Shown here: piece by piece, positions 12,167 through 21,431 of the stretch
Position numbering within the stretch: the first letter of the stretch is position 1
Layout of the letters: the number at the start of each line of letters is the position of its first letter
Source: Aestuariivita sp.
GTDB lineage: Bacteria; Pseudomonadota; Alphaproteobacteria; Rhodobacterales; Rhodobacteraceae
Assembly (NCBI GenBank): GCA_026709985.1
Contig: JAPORY010000054.1
Span: 62,001-126,000 of the forward strand
Length of the DNA: 64,000 nt
Direction of reading: 5' to 3'
The notes under the pieces: generated by a model
Database searches by the model: none
What the model saw: only the letters and a program-made list of their open reading frames with translations
Told to the model about the DNA's origin: nothing
Made by a program: the position numbers and the translations under genes

Positions 12167-13069
12167 GTGTTTGCTAGAAAAATATCTCTTGCCACCGCAA
12201 TCATTCTTCTGAATTGTTTGGCACTGGCCGCGTCTGCCCAAGATCGCCTCAAGGTGGTGACGACCTTCACAGTGATTGCGGATATCGCGGCCAATGTTGC
12301 GGGAGAGACCGCTGAGGTTGTTTCAATCATAAAACCAGGCGCCGAGATTCACGGTTATAGTCCGACACCCGGCGACCTGTTGCGAGCTGCTAATGCTGAC
12401 TTGATCCTCTGGAACGGGCTCAACTTGGAAATATGGTTTGAACAGTTTCTGGCTAATTTAGGCGAGGTTCCTGCGGTAACAATCTCTGATGGCGTCGACG
12501 TCATCCCCGTTCGTTCGGGAGCCTATGAGGGAATGCCCAATCCGCATGCGTGGATGAGCCTAGAGAACGGTATGATTTATGTCGACAATATTGCGTCAGC
12601 ACTTGCCCGATATGACCCCGACAACGCCGCTATTTATCAAAAGAATGCAGAAGGTTACAAGCGACGTTTGGAGATGATTCTCCAACCGATGCGCAATGCG
12701 ATAACTCAGTTACCAGAAGAAAATCGCTGGTTAGTGTCGTGTGAAGGAGCTTTCAGTTATTTTGCCAGAGATTTCGGTTTGCGAGAACTCTATTTGTGGC
12801 CGATGAATGCTGATCGCGTGGGGACGCCGCAGCAGGTTCGAAAGGTGATTGATCTTGTCCGCAAAGAAAAGATTCCCGTTGTTTTTTGCGAGAGCACAGT
12901 GAATACCGCACCGGCGCAGCAGGTTGCTCGTGAGACTGATGCGGTTTTTGGTGGCGTGTTATATGTTGATAGCCTTTCGGTCCCTGGCGGAGCCGTTCCA
13001 AGCTATGTTCGACTGCTAGAGGTAACCGCACAAACTGTAGTTGACGGCCTGTTGGGAGCGGTTCAATGA
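12167..13069 (+). CDS. sitA: Mn2+/Fe2+ ABC transporter substrate-binding protein SitA
   Basis: Periplasmic cluster A-I metal-binding protein of 300 residues with a signal peptide (MFARKISLATAIILLNCLALAASAQ). Four metal ligands can be placed: His62 (EIHGYSP), His127 (NPHAWM), Glu193 (SCEGAFSYF) and Asp268 (YVDSLS). Glu at the third position, with no His-rich loop, is the pattern of Mn/Fe binders such as SitA and MntC rather than zinc-binding ZnuA. I use GTG at 12167 because GGAG lies 6 bases upstream and the signal peptide then starts at residue 1. The frame extends further upstream without a signal-like N-terminus. First gene of sitABCD. Confidence 0.9.
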   Translation: MFARKISLATAIILLNCLALAASAQDRLKVVTTFTVIADIAANVAGETAEVVSIIKPGAEIHGYSPTPGDLLRAANADLILWNGLNLEIWFEQFLANLGEVPAVTISDGVDVIPVRSGAYEGMPNPHAWMSLENGMIYVDNIASALARYDPDNAAIYQKNAEGYKRRLEMILQPMRNAITQLPEENRWLVSCEGAFSYFARDFGLRELYLWPMNADRVGTPQQVRKVIDLVRKEKIPVVFCESTVNTAPAQQVARETDAVFGGVLYVDSLSVPGGAVPSYVRLLEVTAQTVVDGLLGAVQ

Positions 13070-13176
13070 GTTCAAAAAACCTTCTAAATTGGATTCTATA
13101 AGGAAGTTGATTGATTCCTCTGAACTCGTTTGACAATGATGAGGCGAGTTGTCGGATGGTATCGCAGAGTCGGTAA

Positions 13177-14070
13177 GTGAAGTTGAGGAAAGAGGCCTTG
13201 ACCAGATCAAGCAGCGATACGCGTCCAGGCATAAGTGTTCACGATGTAACAGTGACCTATCGCAACGGTCATACTGCTCTCTCTGGTGTTACCTTTGACG
13301 TTCCAAGCGGAACGGTAACGGCTTTGGTGGGCATCAATGGTGCCGGGAAGTCGACCCTATTTAAAGCCATGATGGGCTTGGTTCCGATATCGACCGGAAG
13401 AATTGCGATCATGGGGCGCGGTATTGAAGCGGCCCTTGATCGGAATCTTGTCTCCTATGTTCCACAGTCTGAGGACGTTGACTGGGCATTTCCTGTGCTC
13501 GTTGAAGACGTCGTTATGATGGGGCGATATGGTCATATGGGGTTTTTGCGTATTCCTCGAAGCGCGGACATTGACGCGGTACGGTCGGCACTTGATCGCG
13601 TCGGGATGGACAATCATCGTAAACGACAGATTGGAGAATTATCGGGAGGACAACGCAAGCGGGTTTTTTTGGCTCGGGCATTGGCTCAAGACAGTGAGGT
13701 GATTTTGCTTGATGAGCCCTTCACCGGCATTGATGTAAAGACTGAGGAACAAATTGTGGTTCTGTTGCGTGAGCTTCGTAGCGCTCAGAAGATCATGCTT
13801 GTCTCAACCCACAATTTGGGTTCGGTACCAGAGTTTTGTGACCGTACTGTGATGGTAAAGAACACGGTTCTTGCCTATGGCCTGACTGAGGAAGTGTTTA
13901 CGCAGGCCAATCTAGAGTTTGCATTTGGCGGAGTATTGCGGAACTTTACTTTGAGAGGCCCGGATTTGCATGACGACGAAGATGTGCGAGCCGTAACCAT
14001 TCTAACTGACGATGAGCGCCCTTTCGTACAATATGGCAACAAAACGCAAACGCAAGATGTGGACAAGTGA
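13177..14070 (+). CDS. sitB: Mn2+/Fe2+ ABC transporter ATPase SitB
   Basis: ABC ATPase of about 297 residues energising the SitCD permease. Walker A is GINGAGKST, the signature is [15 protein letters not shown] and Walker B is EVILLDEPF. The GTG at 13177 is a possible start; a TTG at 13198 preceded by a GAGG-rich stretch is an alternative. It starts 107 bp after sitA and overlaps sitC by the 4 bp GTGA. The C-terminus extends about 45 residues past the ABC core, which is common for this family. Confidence 0.92.
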   Translation: MKLRKEALTRSSSDTRPGISVHDVTVTYRNGHTALSGVTFDVPSGTVTALVGINGAGKSTLFKAMMGLVPISTGRIAIMGRGIEAALDRNLVSYVPQSEDVDWAFPVLVEDVVMMGRYGHMGFLRIPRSADIDAVRSALDRVGMDNHRKRQIGELSGGQRKRVFLARALAQDSEVILLDEPFTGIDVKTEEQIVVLLRELRSAQKIMLVSTHNLGSVPEFCDRTVMVKNTVLAYGLTEEVFTQANLEFAFGGVLRNFTLRGPDLHDDEDVRAVTILTDDERPFVQYGNKTQTQDVDK

Positions 14071-14927
14071 TTGCCGTGCTTGAGCCATTTGCCTACTCTT
14101 ATATGGTGAACGCGTTATGGGTGTCGGCTCTTGTCGGCGGCGTCTGTGCATTCTTAAGTGCCTATTTGATGCTCAAGGGTTGGTCTTTAATCGGCGATGC
14201 GCTGGCGCATTCGGTGGTTCCCGGCGTTGCAGGAGCGTACATTTTGGGATTACCGTTTGCTCTCGGAGCGTTTGCTTCTGGAGGACTTGCAGCAGGAGCG
14301 ATGCTATTTCTATCAGAGCGCTCTGGGCTGAAGGTGGATGTCATCGTCGGACTAATTTTTACGTCGTTTTTTGGATTAGGCTTATTTATCGTTTCTCTGA
14401 ATCCGGTGTCGGTTTCGGTGGAAACGATAATCATGGGGAACATTCTGGCGATCGCGCCCGCTGATATTCTACAAATTGCCATCATCGGCCTAACAGCCTT
14501 AACTATTTTGACAGCCAAGTGGAAGGATTTGATGCTGACCTTTTTTGACGAAGATTATGCGCGTGCAGTTGGGATTCGTCCGAGGTTGCTCAAGATTATT
14601 TTTTTCGTTCTTCTTTCGGCGTCGGTTGTTGCCGCTATGCAAACTGTCGGAGCTTTTCTTGTCATTGCGATGGTCGTTACGCCAGGGGCAACGGCTTATT
14701 TGCTGAGTGACAGATTTCCGCGACTGCTATTGATCTCAATTGCCGTTGGCACGCTCACGGCGTTTTTTGGAACCTACCTCAGCTATTTTATCAATGGAGC
14801 CACTGGTGGGATCATTGTAACACTTCAGTTCGTAAGTTTCTTGTTGGCTTTTGTTTTCGCACCGAAGCACGGCCTGATTGCCACAAAGATCAAGGTAAGA
14901 AGAAAACTTGCTCATTGCGAGAGTTAG
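14067..14927 (+). CDS. sitC: Mn2+/Fe2+ ABC transporter permease SitC
   Basis: Inner-membrane permease of 286 residues, ABC-3 family, rich in hydrophobic segments throughout. The N-terminal [25 protein letters not shown] is the family signature that forms the cytoplasmic coupling and pore region. It starts with GTG overlapping the sitB stop, implying translational coupling. sitD follows 1 bp after its stop and is a clear paralogue of it. Confidence 0.92.
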   Translation: MIAVLEPFAYSYMVNALWVSALVGGVCAFLSAYLMLKGWSLIGDALAHSVVPGVAGAYILGLPFALGAFASGGLAAGAMLFLSERSGLKVDVIVGLIFTSFFGLGLFIVSLNPVSVSVETIIMGNILAIAPADILQIAIIGLTALTILTAKWKDLMLTFFDEDYARAVGIRPRLLKIIFFVLLSASVVAAMQTVGAFLVIAMVVTPGATAYLLSDRFPRLLLISIAVGTLTAFFGTYLSYFINGATGGIIVTLQFVSFLLAFVFAPKHGLIATKIKVRRKLAHCES

Positions 14928-14928
14928 A

Positions 14929-15855
14929 ATGAGCCCTGATTCTTTATTTTTGCCCTTTCATTTTGTTTTTATGCAAAAGGCGTTTTTGGTGGCGGCCTTA
15001 ATCTCCGTGCCGGCGGCTATGTTATCTTGTTTCTTAGTGTTGAAGGGTTGGGCGCTTATGGGTGATGCGGTCAGTCATGCAGTGTTGCCGGGTGTCGTGC
15101 TTGCTTATGCCTTTGGATTGCCGATCATCATTGGAGCCTTTGTTGCCGGAATGACGTGCGCTGTTGTGACGGGATATCTCAGTGAGAATAGTCGCATAGA
15201 GCAAGATACCATCATGGGCGTTGTATTCTCGGGCATGTTTGGAATTGGCTTGATTCTTCTTGTTGTGTTCCCAATCGATATTCCTATTGATCACATTTTG
15301 TTTGGCAACATCTTGGGTATTGATCAGAGTGATCTCGTCTTATCGGGCCTGATTTCGCTTGCAGTTTGCACCATTCTGATTGCCAAATGGAAGGATGTTT
15401 TTCTGTATTGTTTTGATGCAGCGCAAGCACGTCTCTGCGGACTACCATTGCAATCAATACATTTCGGCTTGCTCGCGATCTTGTCGCTGACCGTTGTTGC
15501 GACACTATCGGCGGTGGGGATAATTTTAGCAATTGGACTTTTGATTGCGCCGGGTGCAATCGCTTTCCTTTTGGTGAGGCAGTTTCATCATATGCTGTGG
15601 GTCTCGGTCTTGGTGTGTTTGTTGGCAACTTTTTTTGGAATTTATTTGAGTTTTTTTGTTGATAGTGCGCCTGCACCCACAATCATTTTATTGCTGACGT
15701 TTGCATTCATATTCACCTTCATTTGGCGCCGCACATCGCTATCAATATTAAAGCCGCTTTCGATTGACCTTCCGGCGGTAGATTCCGTACCGACGATCAA
15801 AATGGTATACCGATCATTGCCAGAAAGTCGCGATCAAGACACTCCAAAGGACTGA
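14929..15855 (+). CDS. sitD: Mn2+/Fe2+ ABC transporter permease SitD
   Basis: Second ABC-3 family permease subunit, 308 residues, homologous to SitC (LVLKGWALMGDAVSHAVLPGVVLAYAFGLP). The frame allows a TTG at 14908 inside sitC, but the ATG at 14929 begins right after the sitC stop and is preceded by GAGAG, so I use it. The C-terminal tail after the last membrane segment is hydrophilic. Last gene of sitABCD; no hairpin terminator was seen directly after it. Confidence 0.91.
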   Translation: MSPDSLFLPFHFVFMQKAFLVAALISVPAAMLSCFLVLKGWALMGDAVSHAVLPGVVLAYAFGLPIIIGAFVAGMTCAVVTGYLSENSRIEQDTIMGVVFSGMFGIGLILLVVFPIDIPIDHILFGNILGIDQSDLVLSGLISLAVCTILIAKWKDVFLYCFDAAQARLCGLPLQSIHFGLLAILSLTVVATLSAVGIILAIGLLIAPGAIAFLLVRQFHHMLWVSVLVCLLATFFGIYLSFFVDSAPAPTIILLLTFAFIFTFIWRRTSLSILKPLSIDLPAVDSVPTIKMVYRSLPESRDQDTPKD

Positions 15856-16080
15856 ATTGCGCGCCACTTGATTACAAACCGGCAAAGGTTTTGTTGCGAC
15901 GAACTTGATTGAGTTGCAACTGTGTATGTTTTATCCGTGGTGGAATGACCCAGCAAAACATGTCATGAATTGTTAACACATAACAGGCACCTGAACATCC
16001 CATTCTCAGACGCTCTTTTCCGGAGCCGGTTACCGGTTCATTTTGAGATCCGATCAAGGCAAGTAAATGTCCAGGCGGAA

Positions 16081-17877
16081 CTACAAGGATCGATAGTAGT
16101 CGCGGATTTTCAAGGCCATCAAACGTCGACGTTCTTTCAGAAAATCATCGTATCCTTTCACATCCACCGCATTCATCCCAGAGGGGATACAGTGGGCCTC
16201 CAAGTTTACACGGAGTTCCTCGGCATTGGTGATTCCACCATATTGAGGATGCCCAGTCTCGCATTGCCGCTGGAGGGCACTGAAATAGGTGGCCGGGGAC
16301 TTACTACCAATCGCGATGTTGATCTCTCCCTGCATAACCACATAGTTCGCAATCTGATTGTAGCGTGTACGGGGAAGGTGCTGCTCGTTAACAAGGTAGG
16401 CCTTTGGAAAGATGTGGTGAACATGGCTGGCACCTTGCAGAAGAGTGGGAACGGTGTGCTCCTTTGAGAGAAACCCCTTGTCGTTCGCTTTCACCTGACT
16501 GGCCAGGAACACGTTGAAGTAGGGGCTGCTTGCCACTGAAGTATCCATCTGTTGCGGGAGTCCGGCCTCCCAGAATGCATCCGACAACGCGGCGCATTCG
16601 ACATCGGCAAGGACGTCCTCAATACCCTGTTTCGCAAAGGCACGAATATCGACGCTGAACGCGGTTTCCGGCGATGACGTGTAGCGTCCGGTCAGAACGG
16701 ACATGACAAACCACCGCCGCACAAGTGATTCAATATGTGCTGAAGGGGTGTTCTGGGCTCGCAACGTCAGATAGGCGATATAGGCAAAATTGACGGCATT
16801 TTTCGAGCGGATCATTGACGCGCCCACGAACCCAGCTGTACGGAGGATCATCACAAAGCGCTTGAAGTCCGTCTCGTTCATGAACCTCAGAATGGCCCGT
16901 TCCAACCTCTCGAAAGCCTGTTTGGCGATCTCGTCTTCATATTCGCGGGTCTCAAAATTACGGCCGGAGAGCAAGGCTACCAGGTCCTCAAGACGGCCGC
17001 GTCCGAATTCGGATGTGAACGCCACACGAAGCATGTCGGTGTAGGAGGGGTCGTAGAGATCGTCCTTTTCGTGCCTCAACCATTTCATGGCTTGAAAATA
17101 GTGAGTTGCCGCAAACGCCTTGTCAGCGGTCAGATCCGCATACGCCTCTGGTGCCACAGCCAGATGGCAGAAGTAGTCGATGCACTTGCGGAGCTGGTGG
17201 CCGTTGTACGTCTCGTTCGCCGCCATTTTCGACATGGCAAAATCCGCGGCGTTCAGTTGAATACCTTTGGAATTGATGCGCACGAATATCTCCGCAACCG
17301 TTTCCACGTCGAGGTCGGAATTGAGTTCGATGAGACCGAGCAGGTTGTTCCGGATGTCCCGCAACCGTGCAATGCGCTCAAAGATGGTCTCCTCATCCGT
17401 TTTGGGATTATTCGCACAGTAGTCATTTACCCTGCGTAGCAACTTGATCTCAGGTGTAAACAGGGTAGCGATATCCGGGATCCAGGCTCGGTCGCGGCGG
17501 ATGGCGGGATTGGACACCTCGAACCTTTTCTGGTCCGGGTTAAATGCAATCGTAATCCGCTTTGTCCGGTAGTTCTTATCCACAATCTGGTGGCCCGAGA
17601 CCGCCGCACGGAGAGCGGTCACACGCTGCTGGCCATCGATCAGGATCTGTTTGCCCTCGGACGTCCTTCCGTCCTTCATCCGGACCTCCGGGTTATGCCA
17701 CGCAATCAGATAACCGACCGGGTATCCACAGTAGAGGGAGTCGATAAAATCACGCACTTTTGCCGTATCCCAGACAAAGGGGCGTTGAATCTCGGGAATC
17801 GCAATACTGCCTGTTTCAATCCATGTTAGAAGGGTTTGTATAGAATACTGGTTGACCGAGTAACGTTGAATCGTCAT
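16081..17877 (-). CDS. DUF262 + HNH (DUF1524-type) protein, GmrSD-like
   Basis: Protein of 598 residues. The N-terminal DUF262 domain shows [10 protein letters not shown] (residues 28-37) and [12 protein letters not shown] (78-89), the ParB-like nucleotide-binding signatures. Near the C-terminus [10 protein letters not shown] (about 486-495) followed by an Asn-rich stretch is the DUF1524-type HNH nuclease. This architecture is shared with GmrSD-family type IV restriction enzymes and related phage-defence nucleases, which act on modified DNA. The ATG at 17877 gives a typical DUF262 N-terminus; a TTG at 17910 is the alternative. The gene is visibly richer in G+C than its neighbours, suggesting acquisition. 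Specific target unknown. Confidence 0.85.
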   Translation of the reverse strand: MTIQRYSVNQYSIQTLLTWIETGSIAIPEIQRPFVWDTAKVRDFIDSLYCGYPVGYLIAWHNPEVRMKDGRTSEGKQILIDGQQRVTALRAAVSGHQIVDKNYRTKRITIAFNPDQKRFEVSNPAIRRDRAWIPDIATLFTPEIKLLRRVNDYCANNPKTDEETIFERIARLRDIRNNLLGLIELNSDLDVETVAEIFVRINSKGIQLNAADFAMSKMAANETYNGHQLRKCIDYFCHLAVAPEAYADLTADKAFAATHYFQAMKWLRHEKDDLYDPSYTDMLRVAFTSEFGRGRLEDLVALLSGRNFETREYEDEIAKQAFERLERAILRFMNETDFKRFVMILRTAGFVGASMIRSKNAVNFAYIAYLTLRAQNTPSAHIESLVRRWFVMSVLTGRYTSSPETAFSVDIRAFAKQGIEDVLADVECAALSDAFWEAGLPQQMDTSVASSPYFNVFLASQVKANDKGFLSKEHTVPTLLQGASHVHHIFPKAYLVNEQHLPRTRYNQIANYVVMQGEINIAIGSKSPATYFSALQRQCETGHPQYGGITNAEELRVNLEAHCIPSGMNAVDVKGYDDFLKERRRLMALKIRDYYRSL

Positions 17878-18065
17878 GTTGTTGTTCTGTTTCCCTTGTA
17901 TGCTTCCCAATTAAATTCCGTTGCATTGTGCCATACCTCCACCCTAGAGGTATCAAGGTCTTACATTACCCTGAGTGGTCTACCGACATCCTTCGGGTCT
18001 GACGATTTCCATCTGATTTTTCTTAAAGTCGCTAAATATGCGGATTTATTATAACAAATTCAAAT

Positions 18066-18442
18066 ATGAATGCAAAACATCTATGTTATGCGGCTAGACA
18101 GAAATGCAATGGCTTGATTTATGTTGGCATCACCGCGAGACTTTGTCTGCTCGGAAAGCAAATCACGTTTATCAATCCAAACAGGCGAGAAAAGGAAGGT
18201 TTCATGATGCTCTGAGACGATATGGAATGGATGCTTTTGAATGGCGTGTTGCGGCTGAAGGGTCGAAACTTGTGATGGAATTGTTGGAGCAACTTTTAAT
18301 CTATGAATGGGATACAGCAAATCCGGACTTTGGTTACAATATGATGGGTGGCGCCCATCCCGCACAGATCAAATACCAACTTCAGAAAAACTCATGGAAC
18401 TGTTTTGGTCATCCGTGGAACAAACCACCTCGTGGAATATGA
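18066..18442 (+). pseudogene. Broken GIY-YIG endonuclease
   Basis: The frame from ATG 18066 encodes MNAKHLCYAARQKCNGLIYVGITAR, containing the GIY-YIG core (LIYVGIT). It then goes wrong near 18135-18141. The frame offset by one continues the family pattern: LSARKANHVYQSK, then RFHDALRRYGMDAFEWRV, LLEQLLIYEWDTANPDFGYNMMGG. One missing base within GCGAGACTTTG restores the match. The second frame ends at 18442. Similar small GIY-YIG proteins occur as mobile or homing-type nucleases. The gene sits between the DUF262/HNH gene and the exported HNH gene. A programmed frameshift is possible but nothing supports it. Confidence 0.75.
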
Positions 18443-18623
18443 AGAACATGGAGATATGTTTGATGAATACGGAAATACGGATGCAATTGACAATCTGTAT
18501 GATATTCAAGGACGGATCAGCATTTCTTGTGCGGATTATTACGAATCAAGTTTCGTGCCGGAGGTCAAAGATTGGATCAACCAGTTGCAGAAACTAATTC
18601 AGCAAAATGAAGACAGCACATGA
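18348..18623 (+). CDS. Small acidic open frame, possible 3' part of the GIY-YIG gene or separate gene
   Basis: A frame of up to 91 residues, starting with GTG at 18348, overlaps the 3' end of the GIY-YIG remnant. Its second half (from about HLVEYEEHGDMFDEYG to the end at LIQQNEDST) has protein-like, strongly acidic composition with an amphipathic C-terminal helix. It may be the true C-terminus of the GIY-YIG protein after a second frameshift, or an independent small protein. It ends 92 bp before the exported HNH nuclease gene. I do not recognise a family. Confidence 0.35.
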   Translation: MAPIPHRSNTNFRKTHGTVLVIRGTNHLVEYEEHGDMFDEYGNTDAIDNLYDIQGRISISCADYYESSFVPEVKDWINQLQKLIQQNEDST

Positions 18624-18715
18624 TATTGCTAATTTTACAGCTTATAAACATCGATAATTTCCCTAAATTACAACTGTTGGAAATTAAAATCAGTTAGAGG
18701 ATCCAGGTCAACACA

Positions 18716-19552
18716 ATGCGTATACGACTTTTTTCTTCTGTGCGAGCAATCGTAACCGCGGCGCTTATCATTGCCGGTCTCTTGGCATCACAAGTACAGG
18801 CTCAGGTTGCGGCGGCTGTGGGAGGATTTGCTGCCGGCGCAGTTGCGGCGGTAGTGTGTGAGAATCTTGTTCGATCCCATATGGAACAGATACCTGGATT
18901 GGGATGGGAAGATATCGCCGCGTACGGCGCGGGCATCGGATGTGCACTTCCCGCAGGGTTTGTCGGAACCATGATTGGTGGTTCGGCTGAAATCGGTGTT
19001 GCAGGGGCTGCGGGTGCAATTGGAGCGTGGACTGGGATTCGCTCGACAGGAACAGCTGCGGTGAAGGGTTACGGTGCGGTGAGTGCGTTTCTTCAACCCC
19101 ATACAAGAACGGTTGTGCTCGGCACAGACGAAGTTGTGAGTACTATGAGTCATTACGGAGGCGGGGTTCTGCGCGGCGCTAGAAAAAATGTTCGTCGATC
19201 AACCGCTTATGTCGGGAAAAATCTCACAACTCTGCGTCAGAAATATGGCTCGTTAAATGTCGGGACGGTGGCCGGCGCAACCAGTTGGCGCAAGCATATG
19301 CCCGAACTGTATCGCAAGCAAAAAGGGGTTGATGCTCTTTGCGGAAAACCCCTGCCAAATTTGTATGTTGGGTATCTTTGGAAACGCAAGCTGAACCCGC
19401 TCATCGAAGTGGATCACATTATTCCCCGCTCAAAGGGTGGATCGGACGCGGTCGGCAATCTTCAACTGACTTTCTGGGAGTATAACCGAGCCAAAGGTAA
19501 TTTGACAGGGCACGACCTGCGCCGCGCCAGAGATGTATTCTGTCTCTTGTGA
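18716..19552 (+). CDS. Exported HNH nuclease with glycine-rich membrane-type region
   Basis: Protein of 278 residues. Residues 1-29 are a signal peptide (hydrophobic core AIVTAALIIAGLLA, cut near VQAQ). Residues 30-125 are rich in Gly/Ala with glycine-zipper character (AAAVGGFAAGAVAAVV, GTMIGGSAEIGVAGAAGAIGAW), as in membrane-inserting segments. A basic linker follows (about 150-205). The C-terminus is an HNH/McrA-type nuclease: Cys209, DHIIPRSKGG (233-242), Asn248, and NRAKGN (257-262). A nuclease that is exported and carries a membrane-type segment resembles toxin designs, but no immunity gene or secretion partner is recognised next to it. The ATG is preceded by AGAGGA-like sequence. Role is inferred only. 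Confidence 0.75.
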   Translation: MRIRLFSSVRAIVTAALIIAGLLASQVQAQVAAAVGGFAAGAVAAVVCENLVRSHMEQIPGLGWEDIAAYGAGIGCALPAGFVGTMIGGSAEIGVAGAAGAIGAWTGIRSTGTAAVKGYGAVSAFLQPHTRTVVLGTDEVVSTMSHYGGGVLRGARKNVRRSTAYVGKNLTTLRQKYGSLNVGTVAGATSWRKHMPELYRKQKGVDALCGKPLPNLYVGYLWKRKLNPLIEVDHIIPRSKGGSDAVGNLQLTFWEYNRAKGNLTGHDLRRARDVFCLL

Positions 19553-20292
19553 GTTCTTTCGGTTTCACCTGCTCGATTCGTGATACACCAAAGTATGTTA
19601 TGGACGTGTGGACGAGAATGATGATTGCGTTGACCGTTGACCAACTTTACCATTGACAGTGTTTCGATATACTCCAACAAAAATATCATAATCGTTGACA
19701 CAAACCCAAAGATTCGCAGCAGTCAAAGCTGACGATTCAGCGACTTAAGTGCCCGCTTGTTTTGCCAATGAACGGACGGTCGTGACACGCCAATCACCGT
19801 TGATCGGGTGATCTGGCACGACTGCGCCTTTCCCGTCGTGGAACGAGGAAGGCTATAGCCTACCTTTTGGACCACTCATCAAAAAGCGTCCAGACACCCA
19901 AGTCAGGTCACCACGATAGGAGAAGAGAAGAACTTGTGAACAAGCGTCTGTGTCACCTGTATCAGAGCCTTGACGATGCGAGGGGTTTACCAAAAGAACT
20001 GGCTTCAAAGAAGCGGTTATACTATCGGCACTGGTTCAGGTGCATAGCACACCCCTGCTGATAAGTTGTTGGGCGATAGGACGATGTAGAGTAAACAGCC
20101 ACGTGGAATGGTATCCCTCATCCCAGTAATGAAAGAGATCCAATAATCCTGTTCATCGGAAGACACGAAAATAGATTGAACCCGGTGACTATTGAAATGC
20201 GATGTATCTTCCTTCTTTAAGAATACCAAAGAACATATAACAATAATGATTAAATCCAAAATACCGGTAGATAAGGATTATCTATATCGAAT
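19553..20292. other. Non-coding stretch between the HNH gene and tRNA-Arg
   Basis: About 740 bp with only short frames of non-protein-like composition. A copy of the tRNA-Arg 3' end, which would mark an attachment site, was looked for here and not seen. It may be decayed mobile DNA. Confidence 0.45.
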
Positions 20293-20369
20293 TGGCGCTC
20301 CCTGAAGGACTCGAACCCTCAACCTGTCGATTAGAAGTCGACCGCTCTATCCAGTTGAGCTAAGGGAGC
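20293..20369 (-). tRNA. tRNA-Arg (anticodon TCT)
   Basis: Reading the minus strand from 20369, the acceptor arm GCTCCCT pairs with AGGGAGC. The D arm is TAGCTCAACTGGATAGAGC, the anticodon stem TCGACTTCTAATCGA carries TCT (plus-strand 20333-20335) and the T arm contains GGTTCGAGTCC. Discriminator G and an encoded CCA end follow. It would read AGA codons. It lies downstream of the complex I subunit gene, and its 3' end faces the nuclease genes on the left, the usual geometry of a tRNA-borne integration site. Confidence 0.95.
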
Positions 20370-20523
20370 TAAGAAAAGTTTTGTTTGCGAGTTGTCGTAT
20401 TGACAAGCCTGTTATTTCTCTGTGCTCATCTAGCCAGATGAGCACTTGTTGCTCGCCAGCGCATAGAATTTCACCTCATCCTCGCTGAGGTAATGACGAA
20501 GGACGAACACCTTTGTTGTGGTT

Positions 20524-20835
20524 CTAATGAGTCCATGGATTGCGGCGCTCGGTCGCAAAATTCTCTCCGTAACCACGCGGTCTGATGTTAAGTCTGCGCG
20601 ACTTGGGCTCACAGACTTGTGCGTCAATTCCGTTATCTTTTGCGTAGTCAATTGCCGCCTGTTTGTTAGGAAAATATAGGCGTATCTGATTCTGGGTATC
20701 GGCTGAAGAGGTCCAGCCCATTAATGGATCTAGTCTCCGAGGTGAACTCTGTTCGAACTCCAAAATCCAGCGTCTAGTGCGCCCGACTCCTGATTGCATA
20801 GACGTTTTTGCCGGTTGGAATATACGAGCTCTCAT
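20524..20835 (-). CDS. Complex I accessory subunit, NDUFS4/ETC complex I subunit type
   Basis: Protein of 103 residues that matches the ETC_C1_NDUFA4/NDUFS4 family: [58 protein letters not shown] and a C-terminus ending ERRNPWTH. This accessory subunit of NADH:ubiquinone oxidoreductase is shared by alphaproteobacteria and mitochondria, and is the best lineage marker here. The tRNA-Arg follows 154 bp downstream on the same strand. It is soluble and expected on the cytoplasmic arm of complex I. Confidence 0.93.
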   Translation of the reverse strand: MRARIFQPAKTSMQSGVGRTRRWILEFEQSSPRRLDPLMGWTSSADTQNQIRLYFPNKQAAIDYAKDNGIDAQVCEPKSRRLNIRPRGYGENFATERRNPWTH

Positions 20836-21431
20836 GCGTGAATTCCCGATTTGTTAATAATTCAGACATAGTTTGGCTCAGTACAAGAGATCAAGACTGT
20901 ATGCTGGTTTTTTGTTGGTTTATCTTTTTCGAAGTTGCTAACCAAAAAATAATCTGCCGCGGATATCGCTGAGCAACGTAAATTGCTATCAATATTCTTC
21001 GAAGATTCCTCGACTCACAACCCCTAACCTGCCAGAAAATATTATTGCGATAGGCGCTGCAGCGCGATGGCAACCACTGTTATCATCATGGAACGCGCTA
21101 AATTAAACCGCTTGATTGGTTTAAATGTTCGCCCATTTTCGGCTTGAGGTGGCCGCATTCTTTTCTGTTGCCCACGGCATTCAATCACAAGAATCTTCAA
21201 AGGTTTTATTTGGCTCTGCCCACCTAAAGGCTGCGACTTCCCAGTTGCGTGAGATTCTATGTTGACATGATCTTGATGTATTCCTCTGCACGAGCAATTT
21301 TGATAGATGGATTTCGGCGGCGAAATCGGACTGACTCTGTGGTAAGTGCTGTCGATTCTTAACAGTTTGTTCGTGGCACTCATCTTACTCAAATAGAGCA
21401 TAACACAAATCAAAGGAATTTGGAAAAGCAA
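20836..21431. other. Divergent intergenic region between the complex I subunit gene and uvrB
   Basis: About 600 bp between divergent genes. A leftward frame at 21042-21431 has poor protein-like composition and no ribosome site, so I do not call it. No GTTC-N7-GTTC type LexA box was found close to uvrB by eye. Confidence 0.5.

Noticed and set aside
20293..20369. tRNA-Arg as a proven island attachment site
   Set aside because: No integrase gene and no repeat of the tRNA 3' end was found in the window, so it is kept only as a possibility.
21042..21431. Leftward 129-codon frame upstream of uvrB
   Set aside because: Poor protein-like composition, no ribosome site and no recognisable motif; overlaps the divergent promoter region.
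21370..21431. LexA box upstream of uvrB
   Set aside because: No GTTC-N7-GTTC match could be found near the start by eye.
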